Program-made: the position numbers and the translations under genes | The notes under the pieces: generated by a model | The model's input: only the letters and a program-made list of their open reading frames with translations | The model's database searches: none | Told to the model about the DNA's origin: nothing | Shown here: positions 11,346 through 22,597 of the stretch, in pieces | How positions within the stretch are numbered: position 1 is the first letter of the stretch | How the letters are laid out: every line of letters begins with the position of its first letter | Origin: Chlorops oryzae | Lineage: Eukaryota > Arthropoda > Insecta > Diptera > Chloropidae | Direction: 5' to 3' | Length of the DNA: 64,000 bases | Assembly (NCBI GenBank): GCA_020466095.1 | Contig: CM035806.1 | Coordinates: 129,108,734-129,172,733 of the forward strand

Positions 11346-12722
11346 ACTTTGGGCGTAGTTGGAAGATTCAATTGGAGCTGCATCCGTTCCGTAATAAATG
11401 TCCTTTGAGATCCTTGGTCGAGAAGGGCTCGCACTAAAAAGCGCTCTCCTTGATGCAATATGTGTGTGAGCGCGGTCGGCAAAAGTACTTGCGTCTGGCT
11501 AATCGATACGTGCGCATGTGCTTGCGAAGTAGAGGGTCCGTCGGCGGTTACAAAATTCGAAGTCTTCGGTGGCGCGGAAGCCTGCGCCGGATGGCTCGTC
11601 GTAGATGGGCCGTCAGCCTGAAGAGGCGTCGGTGTGGTTGAAGATCCTTGACCCTTTTGTGTAGCCGTTGGATTCGGAAAATGAAGAAGCGTATGATGCG
11701 ATTTTTTGCACTTTGCGCAACGGAAGGCACTATTACACTTTGCCTTTTGATGACCAGCCGAAAGGCAGTTGAGACATCGATGGTGCTGCGAAACAGCTTG
11801 GACTCGTTCGTCGACTGACATATTGAGAAATACATCACATTGACGTAGAGGGTGGTTGCCGTGACAGAGGACGCAGACTCCGTTGGTCCGCTCTTGGGCA
11901 AGAAACACGTTCGTCGAAGGCACTTCGGGTTTTACAGCGGGATGGGGAGCTTGCAATGCATTAAAGCTGGAAAGACGTTCAACAACTTCATATCGCTTGG
12001 TCAAAAATGCATTCATTTGTGGCCACGTTGGCACCTCTCGATGTGACGCCAGTGACTGTTCCCAATGTGCGATCGTTTGCACCGCAAGACGCCTGGAACA
12101 GAAATGAACGAGCAGGGCGTCCAGGTTTGTTCTCATATCGCGCCTTAAGAGCCTCCCACGCATTCGTAAAGTTGTCGCCACACAGCGGATAGCCTTTGAC
12201 GATAGCACCCGCTGCTCCCGTCGTCTTGCTGCGAAGATGGTATAACTTTTGCACTGGTGGCAGCCGAGGGTGATTGACGTAAACCGCGGTGAACATGTCT
12301 CGAAATGCTGGCCATTCGCTATAGCCACCAGCAAAAACTTCAGTATCACACGGTGGTACCCTGATGAAATTCTCTTCTCCATGGAAGTCGTTAGGTGGAG
12401 GGGTCGCCCGAGTGCTCGACAGCGGTGGATGTTGGGGGGTGATTTCTCGTAGCATCTCCTGAAGCTTGGCTCTGGCTATCATCTGAAGGTCGCGACACTC
12501 ATGATAACTAATTTCAGCAGAATCGGCCGCAACCGGACTCCAGGCACCTTTCTCGACCGCTGCTCGATACGTTTGACGCACTTCATTCCAATCGTACACC
12601 AGTTGTTTGATTTTAAGCTCCAGAAATTGCTCGCTTTGATTCATCGGATCGCTGTTCATAGCTGCATCACACATGTTCTTGAGTTCAGCAACCGCGGAGT
12701 TAAAATGCCGTAAGGTATCCAT
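11216..12722 (-). pseudogene. BEL gag with zinc knuckles and protease start
   Basis: Start Met at 12722. Residues about 115-200 carry the BEL Gag core (RVPPCDTEVFAGGYSEWPAF, PPVQKLYHLRSKT, AWEALKARYENK). After ENK the frame shifts and roughly 50-60 codons seem deleted; the second frame (ending at 11216) continues with HWEQSLASHREVPTW, knuckles CVLCHGNHPLRQC, CLNCLSAGHQKAKC and CAKCKKSHHTLLH, and the protease active site VRALLDQGSQRTFI. The Gag core normally assembles particles in the cytoplasm. Confidence 0.7.
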
Positions 12723-13098
12723 ACTGTTTACGGAAGTTGATCACGAAACCCGATTCTAACGAGATAACTGTCCGAAGAATTCAATGCAAGCGCGATTAAG
12801 TTCACCGTTCAACGGATAGCAACTTAAATTACCGCCGGCTTTGATGTGAGCTGGATGCTTGTTGTGAAAAAGAGATAAAAAAACTCGGCAGAAAAGGAAT
12901 GGTCACTTCAGAAGTACAATAAAAGTTATAGAAATGGCAACCGCAGTGCGTACATGCGACCAATGCCGACCGTAGCGTACCTCAAATTTGTTTACCTTCA
13001 CCTTCGCAGCACTCCACAAATTTCCTGCAACCCTAATTTCAATAAGAGAAAACCAAATCGTTTCAATATAATAAATAAAATCACCACAAGATCCAAAC
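12723..13098. other. Probable 5' leader of the minus BEL element
   Basis: 376 bp between the gag start and the inverted arm, with no ORF. A primer-binding site is expected near 13090 but I could not assign one to a tRNA. Confidence 0.35.
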
Positions 13099-15322
13099 TT
13101 CAATACTTTTATTTATTCGCAAAGGTTTTGCATAAAATCATCTGCTTTCCAATTCGATTTAATTTATTTGTTCGAAAAGCAAAGCTTGCATACAAATTTC
13201 ACAACTCCCTGCGTGACCGACTTCTGTACGCAGTAATAGCAGCGCACCAATGTCGACGCATATACCTAGGTGCTGTAGAATGCACGGATACGTTACCGAC
13301 CGTCAAACAGTTTCTAGTTTCGAGCGTACACGCTTGGTCGATATATGTTCGATGTTCGATCGCTATCGCAACTTTCGACACACTGTGGCGAAGCTGACCT
13401 ACGCAATAAATAGTGTGCTTTTCACGATGCACATATGTATTGTAACGAGGTAAAATTTTCTCCAAATAAACTTTTTCCTCATACATTTAATTCTTCTTCA
13501 AGCGGATATATGTCCATAATATCATCTCTCTTCCTTAGTAAGTTTCTCGATGACGCAAACCTCGCTCCACGACGAAGTCCCGAACTGTACATATATTTCT
13601 TTATTTTTGAACTGTTTATTTTTACATTATTTTTTCCAGAAGAGGAAGTTTTATTTAAATGTAACATTAAGAAGCAACTAAGAATAAAAAAAAATACGAA
13701 TAAGAAATGAAATTTTATTTATAGTAATTACAAAAAAGAAGAAAAAAACATTGGTAGATAAACCAAAGAGTATAGAATCTAAAGAGTTCCCATAAGGGTA
13801 ATATAATGGGTTTTATGGTTTGGCTCTCATGATGTATATATGGGCGCCTTTTGGTCAAACATGTTCCGCTGCAGCCTTTCGAGCTGGAAGCGGTTTGAAG
13901 AGCTAAAATTTGGTTGGATAGCTTTTGGCGCGTGCGTAGAAATAGAATTATGAATGATTTTTTCGCCTACTTTGAATACTGCGTGAAAAGGTATGTGAAG
14001 GAGTGTGGAAGTTAGAAAAAACGCCGTTGCACCATAAATTTGTATTTGCGTGTTTTTTTCTAATGGACTGAACGTATGTTTAAGGGTATATATGTATGTA
14101 TGTTTGTCTTGCTTAGAAGTTTTGACTTCGTTTTTGAAGCATTTATTGAACAGAAATTATTTTCTGCGTTCATGTGAACTAATATGCGACAGCGTTTCAA
14201 GCGGATGGCTGAAGCGAAAATGTTTGTAGCGCACTTGCTATAGAAAGTAAGAGATGAATGGTCGGGCCTTGTCGAACGCATGTTGATGTACAGGTTTAAC
14301 AAAAGTAAATAAGTGAAAGTTTATAATTAAATTTTCTTTAAATTACACAGTGATATTTATAAATTATTCATACAAAAGTAACAAAATCTTAAAATAGTTG
14401 TTACTAACCATAGTCAATTTTCCGAAACATCTTTTAATCATGGTTTTGGGGACAAAGTGTTTGAATTGAAAATTGTAAAATAAACAATATTTATATTGTA
14501 TTGTAATATATATAAAAATAATTCTTAGAGTTATATTTTTTATTCAAAAAATTAAAATTAGTTTTAAATTTTTTTTTTTTTTTACTCAGAAAAATAAAAC
14601 TCTTACATATGGGTATTTCCATGGTTGCGCACGTGACAGTCGTACGCATTTGATGCAAAAAATTTCGATGAAGTATCAATTTTTTCAACTCCTTGTCTCC
14701 CTTATCTGACAGTTCCTAAGCTGTAGAATAATTGGTTTAAAATGTGGTGGCCACCGAAAGTGCGGTCCAGAGATATTTTCTATTAAATGCTGAGGCGCAC
14801 GTGACAAAAAACGGGAGTCGGTTTTTTCTTCATCTACTGCACTGCAAAAATCTTCCTAAATAATATGAGGTCTTTAGGGAAACTTCATGAACAATGACGA
14901 GAAATATTGCAGTTTTCGTGTCAAAACTTTTATTCCAGAAAATTCCTTTTACTTTTCATTTATTGAGGTATATTATGATACGTTACGTGACATACGTGAC
15001 GTGACATTTTTTTCAAAAGGGGTTTTTGCGGGAAAGAGAAGTTCGATCTTTGTTGACATTTTTTGCAAAAATCTCGTTTGTGTTCCTTCGACTGTTTTGT
15101 TTTGGTCGAACTTGTTTTTGCTCGGTCGAACTTTACCTATACAACCCGAATCCAACCAAGGCGCTAATCGTTCATCATGAAAAATTTCCCTCGAAGCGCC
15201 ATTATGAATATGGGAACTCTTTAGATTCTATACTCTTTGGATAAACTTACTATTTAAGTACAATAGGCGTTACAACAACCATAGCTTAGACACACAGATC
15301 TCGCAGGATGGACACAAACCCA
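13099..15322. repeat. Left inverted arm (about 740 bp) of the palindrome, split by a MITE
   Basis: 13110-13763 plus 15247-15322 match the reverse complement of 22598-23326 at about 99%. The inner edge on both sides is the 5'-TGGGTTTGTGTCC (minus strand here). The outer edge ends in TATTTATTCGCAAAGG. In this orientation the arm sits just upstream of the BEL gag leader and starts with TG, so it could be the 5' LTR of the minus BEL element; alternatively the two arms are ends of a foldback-type element. The short ORFs inside it are mirrored in the other arm and have no known domain. Confidence 0.7.
13764..15239. mobile_element. 1476-bp non-autonomous DNA transposon, 31-bp perfect TIR
   Basis: Both ends carry the same 31-bp inverted sequence starting CAAAGAGTATAGAATCTAAA. 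Flanking TSD GATAAAC (7 bp) at 13757-13763 and 15240-15246; the right arm of the palindrome shows the uninterrupted target. No transposase is visible. 31-bp TIRs recall P-type elements, but a 7-bp TSD is not decisive. Its interior from about 14605 contains a segment (GGGTATTTCCATGG, GCGCACGTGAC) related to the repeat at 48170-48580. Confidence 0.85.
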
Positions 15323-15356
15323 TTCATTCTAGGCTGAGCTTGAGTACGGTCACGTA

Positions 15357-17312
15357 ATGTCTAGTGCTTGTGCTATCTGCCATAGTGGCGACTGTGATAT
15401 CGTGTGTAACATATGCAAATTACAATTTCATCTCTCGTGTACTGCCATAATCGGGAATAACACTCTTGATTTTCTGATAAAAATCCTAATATAGTATTTA
15501 ACTGCAATGATTGCCTTTCAAAGTCTATTAATTTAGTCGAAAGTGTTGCTATTTTATCAAATGAAATTAAAAACCTTAATCTGAAGTGCTCACTTTTTTT
15601 CGACGACTTTGCTTTACATTCTCTTTCGATGAAAAAGCCAAACTCTAACTTGTCTAAAGCGGCGCCAGTAAACTCTCCTAATCATGCAAAACCAACGGTG
15701 AATTCCTATCCTCCTTCTAATTCAAACACAATTCAAACTCGCTCAAAAGCTAAGGTTAATGTACCTACTTTGTCTACTAAGGTGGCAAAGGGGTCCAACT
15801 CGAACATTGCATCAAACCGTCAATCATGTGCAGGGATGCCCACCACTACATTGAAAGCTTGCGATAGTGTGTGTGCGCATTGCACTGAAGAACGTTTTTC
15901 GCCTTTTCAGTTCTCTCTTTTTGCTTCATCCGACATAGATCTTGCTCGTTCGCTGCCTGATGTCAGACTAAACAGTAGAGCTGCAAAACTATCGATGGTA
16001 CTATCGATACTATCGATAGTTTCTATTTTTAATAACCATCGATGGTTTTTATTCGCCATCGATAGTTAGATAAGCATCACTAACAGACAATGTTGCTCAT
16101 CTTTAGCTAAAAAAGGACGCGAGTACTTGGCGATAAGTAGAAATTTAGATTTGTGAGAAATTCCGACCACTTCAACGGAATTTGAAAGAATGTTCAGTAA
16201 ATCGAAAATTCTTATTTCGGACAGAAGGACGTCCTTTGAACCCAAAAACGTCGACATGTTATTGTTTTTTAACAAAAATCAATGCCTGGTAAATTAATTA
16301 CCTTGTGATTTTTGTTACGTTTTTTGTTTTTTTAATGATATATGAACTGTTTACCAATAAAAATTCTGTAATATGTTGAAAGCTATAAAATCTAAAAAAC
16401 GTATGCAACTTTTGTCATTATTAAATTGTCTAAAAATAAACAACTAGTTAAAATTTTTCAATTCAAATTTTAACTCCGAGTCATGCGATACTATCGACGA
16501 TATATCGATAGTTTGGACTATCACTATCGAAACTATCGATGGGCCGACTATCGATAGTATGACAGCTCTACTAAACAGGTTTCGATTTCTCAGCTTGCTT
16601 GTTGCCTTTTGTGTATGTACACAAGCATTCGCTCTCAATGCTCCGAAGCTTGCTCCGCGGGCATCAACGATCATGTGTAAGCAATTCTACTCTTGTAAAC
16701 AAAAGTACAACAACACCAACTACTGCCAACTTAAATGCCAGTGTCTCTCGTCAGCCGAGAACTACAACGATGCCGATCTGCGATCAATCGAACACTGCGA
16801 ATGCAACTCGTGATACCGAAGCTGCTAACTCACTCTCCATGGTTCTCAATTCAAACATTACACTACGTTCATCTGAATCGTCTGATGTACCTGCTGCCAT
16901 CTCACCCTCTCTCTCTTATGCAAGTGATCATATCAATACTCAGTGGCTTGATGTTGTGAACAAGAAGCGTTCTAGAAATACAAATGTTGTTGGATCGAAC
17001 TCAAGCTCAGAATTAAGTGTGGCTATTCGCAAGAAATGGTTGCATTTGTCATCTTTTATGCCTACTGTCTCCGAAGACAACATAATTGAATATGTTTGCA
17101 AGCACACCGGTGTTGATACATCTCTCTTATCATGCTTTAAGCTTATCAAAAAAGACACTCCAACTAATTCAATTAAAAGAGTCAACTTTAAATTAGGTGT
17201 CTCTTCGCCTGCTTTTGACAAGGTACTCGATGCATCTCTTTGGCCTGCTCATGTTCGTATAAGGCCATTCCGTTTTTTTCAAAAAAACGACGACGCTCAG
17301 GTGAATCCGTAA
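15357..17312 (+). pseudogene. LINE ORF1 with PHD finger, frameshifted and interrupted
   Basis: The ATG at 15357 opens a C4HC3 PHD-type finger (CAICHSGDC, CNICKLQFHLSC); a one-base frameshift before 15494 separates it from the last pair (CNDC). A Ser/Asn/Thr-rich stretch follows, broken by the hAT MITE at 15976-16570. The frame ending at 17312 carries the C-terminal part (KKWLHLSSFMPTVSEDNI, WPAHVRIRPFRFF), similar to the RNA-binding end of ORF1 proteins of this group. Role: binding of element RNA and formation of ribonucleoprotein particles. Confidence 0.65.
15976..16570. mobile_element. 595-bp hAT MITE with TATCGATA arrays
   Basis: TIR TAGAGCTG/CAGCTCTA, exact 8-bp TSD CTAAACAG (15968-15975 and 16571-16578). 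Both subterminal zones hold repeated ACTATCGAT units; TATCGATA occurs at 16002-16009, 16011-16018, 16503-16510 and 16549-16556, with one-mismatch versions between. It interrupts LINE ORF1. No transposase ORF. Confidence 0.9.
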
Positions 17313-18124
17313 CTACGCTAATTGATGAAACTGTGGAAACTGGTCTAAAGATATTCTATGAAAATGTCTCTGGAATGCGTACCAAATCGAAATTACTCTT
17401 TATGAATGCTGCCTTTTTGAATGCTGATATTATTGTTCTGGTTGAGACATGGTGAACTCCAATTTTTTCGATGAAGAATTCTTCGACATGAATGTTTTTC
17501 AAGTTTTTAGAAAAGACCGTGATAGCTTTTCGACTGGTTGCTCTAGAGGAGGTGGAGTTTTAATAGCAGTTAAGCGGTGCTTTACTGTTAGTATACTCGA
17601 CCATCTCAATATGGATCCACAGTGGGAACAACGCTCCATATCAATTACTACTAATGCTGCGAAAATCATCGTGTCAGCCTCATACATTCTGCTGCAAAGT
17701 CCTTTTGATGTTTACAAAGTACATATCGACAACCTCACTAACATAGCAAGTAATCTATCTGAAGATGAACATATCTGCCTCCTGGGTGATTTCAACCTAA
17801 GTAATTTGGACTGGTGCCCTGCTTTGGATAATACTGGCCTCTACCCTAAGGGTGTGCTTAACTATATTGAATCTTACGTCCTGGATGGTTTTTCTAACCT
17901 TGATTTAGTTCAACGCAACCATTGTTTCAATAAGCTTCATAGATTGCTAGATTTACTCTATATAAGTAAAAATGTTAAACTCAGCCTAATTGAGGCTTCT
18001 TTCTCTTTTTCATGCTCTAATTTTCATCATGTTCCTCTATTTATCTCTCTTAAATTTTATCAATTTCTTCCCTTAAAACCGCTTCCATTTATCGCTCAAC
18101 GCTTTGACTACAAAAGGTGTAATA
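17313..18124 (+). pseudogene. LINE endonuclease domain
   Basis: EN domain of ORF2, which nicks target DNA. Visible: FYENVSGMRTK and LVETW (frame ending 17455), then after a frameshift GGGVLIAV, LLGDFNLSNLDW, LDLLYIS and HHVPLFISL (frame from 17449). DFN and the final H carry the catalytic pattern of AP-type endonucleases. The mariner at 18125 truncates it. Confidence 0.7.
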
Positions 18125-19420
18125 ACAGGTTGGCTGATAAGTCCCCGGTCTAACAAAGAAAAACACATTTTTTTGTCAAAATTCGTTTTTATTATTCAAC
18201 ATAGTTCCCTTCAAGAGCGATACAACGATTATAACGACCTTCCAATTTTTTGATACCATTTTGATAGTACTCCTTCGGTTTTGCCTCAAAATAGGCCTCA
18301 GTTTCGGCGATCACCTCTTCATTGCAGCCAAATTTTTTCCCTGCGAGCATCCTTTTGAGGTCTGAGTACAAGAAAAAGTCGCTGGGAGCCAGATCTGGAG
18401 AATACGGTGGGTGGGGAAGCAATTCGAAGCCTAATTCATGAATTTTTGCCATCGTTCTCAATGACTTGTGGCACGGTGCGTTGTCTTGGTGGAACAACAC
18501 TTTTTTCTTCTTCATATGGGGCCGTTTTGCCGCGATTTCGACCTTCAAACGCTCCAATAACGACATATAATAGTCACTGTTGATGGTTTTTCCCTTCTCA
18601 AGATAATCGATAAAAATTATTCCATGCCCATCCCAAAAAACAGAGGCCATTACTTTGCCAGCGGACTTTTGAGTCTTTCCACGCTTCGGAGACGGTTCAC
18701 CGATCGCTGTCCACTCAGCCGACTGTCGATTGGACTCAGGAGTGTAGTGATAGAGCCATGTTTCATCCATTGTCACATATCGACGCAAAAACTCGGGTGT
18801 ATTGCGAGTTAACAGCTGCAAACACCGCTCAGAATCATCAACACGTTGTTGTTTTTGGTCAAATGTGAGCTCGCGCGGCACCCATTTTGCACAGAGCTTT
18901 TTCATATCCAAATATTGATGAATGATATGACCAACACGTTCCTTTGATATCTTTAAGGCCTCTGCTATCTCAATCAACTTCATTTTACGGTCATTCAAAA
19001 TCATTTTGTGAATTTTTTTGATGTTTTCGTCGGTAACCACCTCTTTCGGGCGTCCACTGCGTTCACCGTCCTCCGTGCTCATTTCACCACGCTTCAATTT
19101 TGCATACCAATCAATTATTGTTGATTTTTCTGGGGCAGAGTCCGGAAACTCATTATCAAGCCAAGTTTTTGCTTCCACTGTATTTTTTCCCTTCAGAAAA
19201 CAGTATTTTATCAAAACACGAAATTCCTTTTTTTTTCCATTTTTTTTCACAATAACAAAAGTTGCTTTACAAAAGACGCTCTATCTCACAAACTAATTGA
19301 CTTACAGACGTCAAATTTTGACACGAATCATTTGAAGGTTGCCACTATATAAAAATAATATGCATTTAATACTAGCGACGCCATCTATGTGTCAGACCGG
19401 GGACTTATCAGCCAACCTGT
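18125..19420 (-). mobile_element. Full-length irritans-type mariner
   Basis: 1296 bp, TIRs starting ACAGGTTGGCTGATAAGTCC, identical for 27 bp before diverging, TA duplicated at 18123-18124 and 19421-19422. Length, TIR sequence and transposase size fit the irritans subfamily. Inserted in the LINE EN/RT region. Confidence 0.95.
18192..19250 (-). CDS. Mariner transposase, intact
   Basis: 352-codon ORF with no stop or frameshift. The N-terminal HTH region spans about 1-115; the linker WVPREL at 123-128 is a variant of the usual WVPHEL. Catalytic DD34D triad: Asp162 (TMDETWLYHY), Asp256 (HQDNAPCH), Asp291 (YSPDLAPSDFF). The start lies 170 bp inside the right TIR as expected. The protein would excise and integrate the element at TA sites. 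Being intact, it is among the youngest insertions here and could still be active; activity is an inference. Confidence 0.95.
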   Translation of the reverse strand: MKKNGKKKEFRVLIKYCFLKGKNTVEAKTWLDNEFPDSAPEKSTIIDWYAKLKRGEMSTEDGERSGRPKEVVTDENIKKIHKMILNDRKMKLIEIAEALKISKERVGHIIHQYLDMKKLCAKWVPRELTFDQKQQRVDDSERCLQLLTRNTPEFLRRYVTMDETWLYHYTPESNRQSAEWTAIGEPSPKRGKTQKSAGKVMASVFWDGHGIIFIDYLEKGKTINSDYYMSLLERLKVEIAAKRPHMKKKKVLFHQDNAPCHKSLRTMAKIHELGFELLPHPPYSPDLAPSDFFLYSDLKRMLAGKKFGCNEEVIAETEAYFEAKPKEYYQNGIKKLEGRYNRCIALEGNYVE

Positions 19421-19422
19421 TA

Positions 19423-22279
19423 TATCTATGCTAATTACGAAAATCAATGGCATTGATTGCGATACTGAACTCAAGCTATTGGATGCAGCTGCTGCATTTA
19501 ACCATTTTAAGAGTACACTATTGAGCTTAACCCTTTCGAGCCTCCTGGGACACTATGGTCCCACGGCAAATTCAAAAAATCCCTAAAATTTCAAATCTCG
19601 TTTTAAATCGTAGAAAAATAGCCCAAATGGTACAGCATGGCATTACCTTTAATTTTCCGTTATCCGCGTGGTGTTTGGTTTGACACTTTCATTGCTACGA
19701 TCAGTTGTTTATGTGAACCCATTGAAGCAACGTGCTATTTGCGTGTTTTTAATTGCAAAAAAATAAGTAAGTGGTAGCGATTGAATTGTTTTGGCAGAGA
19801 AAAACTTCTACAATAGTGGTAAGTAAAGAAAACCCCAAAGAATGTTATTTCTGGAAGATATTAGAAAGATATTGATTTTGGGACGCATATGTCCCAACAG
19901 TCGCTTATGGCGGGACATATACGTCCCAGTAGTATATTTTGGCATATGTGGCCTAAATTCATTTTCTTCGGTTGCTTTGCTAGGTTGGAAATAATGAAAC
20001 GGTTAAATATAAAAAACGGTATACATATCTGTATTATTTTTTTTTTGCTGCCTGAATTAAATAAAGAGCTATAATTTATGTTTCTTGTAATATTGAAATG
20101 TTTTACTCCGTGTCGATAAAGTCCGAATGGGTTACTTATGTCCCACTATAAAAACCTACTGGGACACATATGTCCCATGTCAAAATAACGGTAAAATTTG
20201 AATTTTTTATTTTTCATTTTTTCTCACATATATAAGGGTTCATTTAAACATCAAAGATTCTAAAAAAATGTTTCTAGCTACGCCCTGCAAAAGTCGTCTC
20301 GAAAGGGTTAATTAACGATTGCTCTCCTCTTATAAAAGCTTATAACTACTCCATTCCTTGAGCTACTCCTGGTCTTAAAATCATAAAAAATTTGCGAAAT
20401 AAATTCTATAAAAAATTTTTAGCTTCGAATGATTCACTTCATTTTATTATCTATAAACGCTACAGTCGTGAATTTTGTTTTCTAAATAAATTTTTATTCA
20501 AAAACTATTGTACGAAAATTGAGTCTAAAATAAAAATGAACCCAAAGGAGTTCTGGAGATATGTAAACTCCCGAAGAAAGAGCTCTATTATTCCTAAATC
20601 TTTATTTTGGAACTCTAAACTTGCGAACACTCTGTCTGAGGCAGTCGATCTATTTGCTGATTATTTTAAATCAAATTTCGATATCCCTGAAGAAAATATA
20701 AGGCCTAGTTTTAATTATGCCAATGACAATTCGATTTATTTTCATTCTCTGACTTTATCGGATGATGATGTACTGATAGCTATTGCTAACTTAAAAAATT
20801 CTTTTAAAACGGATATTGATGGTTTCTCTGGATCTCTTCTTAAAAGCTGTTCAAGGGCAATTGCTAATCCTGTAATGACAGTATTCAATAAATCCCTTGC
20901 TGCTGGTATCTTTATTGATGAATGGAAAATTTCTCTTATCACTCCTATCTATAAGTCCAATAGTAAAAACAATGTCGAAAATTATAGACCTATTTCTAAG
21001 CTATCTAATTTTAGTAAGGCATTTGAATCAGCTGTTAAATCTAAAATGTTCTTTGCTGTAAAAAATGTAATTTCCTCATCCCAGCATGGTTTTTATCCCT
21101 GGGCGATCCACGATTACTAACCTTACGCTATTTACGGAGTACTGTGTAGATGCATTCTCACATGGGCACCAAGTTGATGCCATTTACACGGATTTCACGA
21201 AGGCTTTTGATAAAATTTCTCATCAAATTCTTATCCTGAGACTTTCTAAAATTGGATTTAACTCGGCATTTCTTTGCTGGCTAGAATCCTATCTAACTTG
21301 CAGAACATGTTATGTTTGTATTGATAATGTTCGCTCTAAACCCTTTGTAGCAACCTCGGGTGTGCCTCAGGGTAGTATACTCGGTCCCCTCCTTTTTACT
21401 ATCTTCATTAATGATATCACTAATGTCATTAAACATTGTGAATGCTTATTATTCGCTGATGATCTAAAATTATTCCGCAAAATACGTCATATAAATGACT
21501 GTTGGCTAGTGCAATCAGACATAAACTCCATAATCGAATTTTGTGAACGAAACCATCTCTTTTTAAATATAAAGAAATGTGCAATTGTCTCATTTACAAG
21601 GTCATATAGTCCTATTGACTCCTCCTACCAGCTAGGTAATTGTATGCTGAGTAAGGTGGAGGTTATAAAAGACTTGGGGGTAGTTTTTGACTCAAGATTC
21701 ACTTTCATCAATCACCTAATTTATATCTTGCCTAAATGTTATGCCTTACTTGCTTTCGTTCGTAGGAATAGTCTCAATTTTTCAGATCCATACACGTTTA
21801 AATCATTATATATCGCATTAATAAGGTCTAGACTAGAATATGCCTCAATTGTCTGGAATCCTTTTAACGTTTTCCACACCAACAGAATTGAATGCGTGCA
21901 CAAAACTTTCACACGCTTTGCACTAAGATCGCTAAATTTTGGCGATCAATTACCTGCATATAGGGTTCGTTGTTTGCTGATCGACCTTAAGTCTCTCGAG
22001 CTAAGAAGGAAAATTATTTCATTGTTATTTATCGCCGATGTAATCAGTGGACGTATCGACTGCCCTGCTCTATTGAATCTTATTAACTTCAATGTTCCCT
22101 TAAGGTCACTAAGGCATACCGATTACTTCTACATCTATCCAAGGAGATCGAACTACGCGGTGAATTCACCCATTAACAGAAGCCTAATACTCTTTAACTC
22201 CATTCTCCCAAATGATGCCGTTGATTTTTGTTTAAGTAAAGGCAAACTGAAATCAATCTTAATATATTGCGTAGAATGA
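19423..22279 (+). pseudogene. LINE reverse transcriptase, frameshifted
   Basis: Resumes after the mariner, is split by the piggyBac MITE (19531-20307), then runs 20392-21120 (KMNPKEFWRYVNSRR, DGFSGSLLKSC, ITPIYKS, NYRPIS) and, after a frameshift near 21090, 21086-22279. The second part has DFTKAFDKISHQIL, GVPQGSILGPLLF, the FADD active site (LLFADDLKLF) and KKCAIVSF. The thumb and C-terminal region end at 22279. The catalytic residues persist, but the frameshift disables the protein. Confidence 0.8.
19531..20307. mobile_element. 777-bp piggyBac-type MITE with GGGAC...GTCCC palindromes
   Basis: Ends CCCTTTCGAG / CTCGAAAGGG with TTAA on both sides (19527-19530, 20308-20311), diagnostic of piggyBac-type insertion. 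No transposase. Four 16-bp imperfect palindromes of the form GGGAC-(6)-GTCCC lie at 19547-19562, 19880-19895, 19912-19927 and 20161-20176. Confidence 0.9.
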
Positions 22280-22418
22280 AATTCGAATTTTTTCCCTGTT
22301 AATCCTTATGCCCTAATAGGTTGTTACTTCTATTGTATTATACTATATTTTTTATTTATATTACCTTAATATTTAAGTTTTTTGCGTAGTCTGAAAAAGG
22401 TTTTTGACTTTATTGACT

Positions 22419-22465
22419 GAAATAAATGAATTGAATTGAAAAATTGAATTGAATTGAATTGAAAA
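22419..22465 (+). repeat. LINE 3' tail, TTGAA-type microsatellite
   Basis: Irregular GAATT/TTGAA repeats directly after the 3' UTR, marking the LINE's 3' end. Confidence 0.7.
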
Positions 22466-22597
22466 AGATTAACACACTGAGAATTGTAGAAACGAAAGTA
22501 AGACTTTTGACTTGGTTCGCCGATGATTGGTACCGTGTGCAAAAGGGATCGTCGTATTGGTGTCGTGTGCCAAAAGCTCGCCTTAGCTTTTAGTTTA

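Larger units (their letters stand above)
6980..13098 (-). mobile_element. Degenerate BEL/Pao LTR retrotransposon (minus strand)
   Basis: Gene order on the minus strand is gag, protease, RT, RNase H, integrase, then a zinc-knuckle ORF, the BEL/Pao order. Nearly every domain boundary has a frameshift, and a deletion of about 200 codons lies between RNase H and integrase. A polypurine stretch lies near 7005-7030 (read on the minus strand). I could not find a matching 3' LTR, so the outer limits are approximate; the inverted arm at 13099-15322 may be its 5' LTR. Confidence 0.7.
15323..22466 (+). mobile_element. Non-LTR retrotransposon (CR1/Jockey-like group), interrupted by three DNA elements
   Basis: Order: ORF1 with a PHD finger, apurinic-type endonuclease, reverse transcriptase, 3' tail of TTGAA-type repeats (22419-22465). 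The element's own sequence is about 4.4 kb after subtracting the hAT MITE (15976-16570), mariner (18125-19420) and piggyBac MITE (19531-20307). PHD-containing ORF1 points to the CR1/Kiri side of the LINE tree, but clade placement would need a tree. Confidence 0.75.

Noticed and set aside
13199..13710. ORFs of 95 and 91 codons mirrored at 22726-23237
   Set aside because: They are preserved only because the arms are near-identical; no domain, and they overlap on opposite strands.
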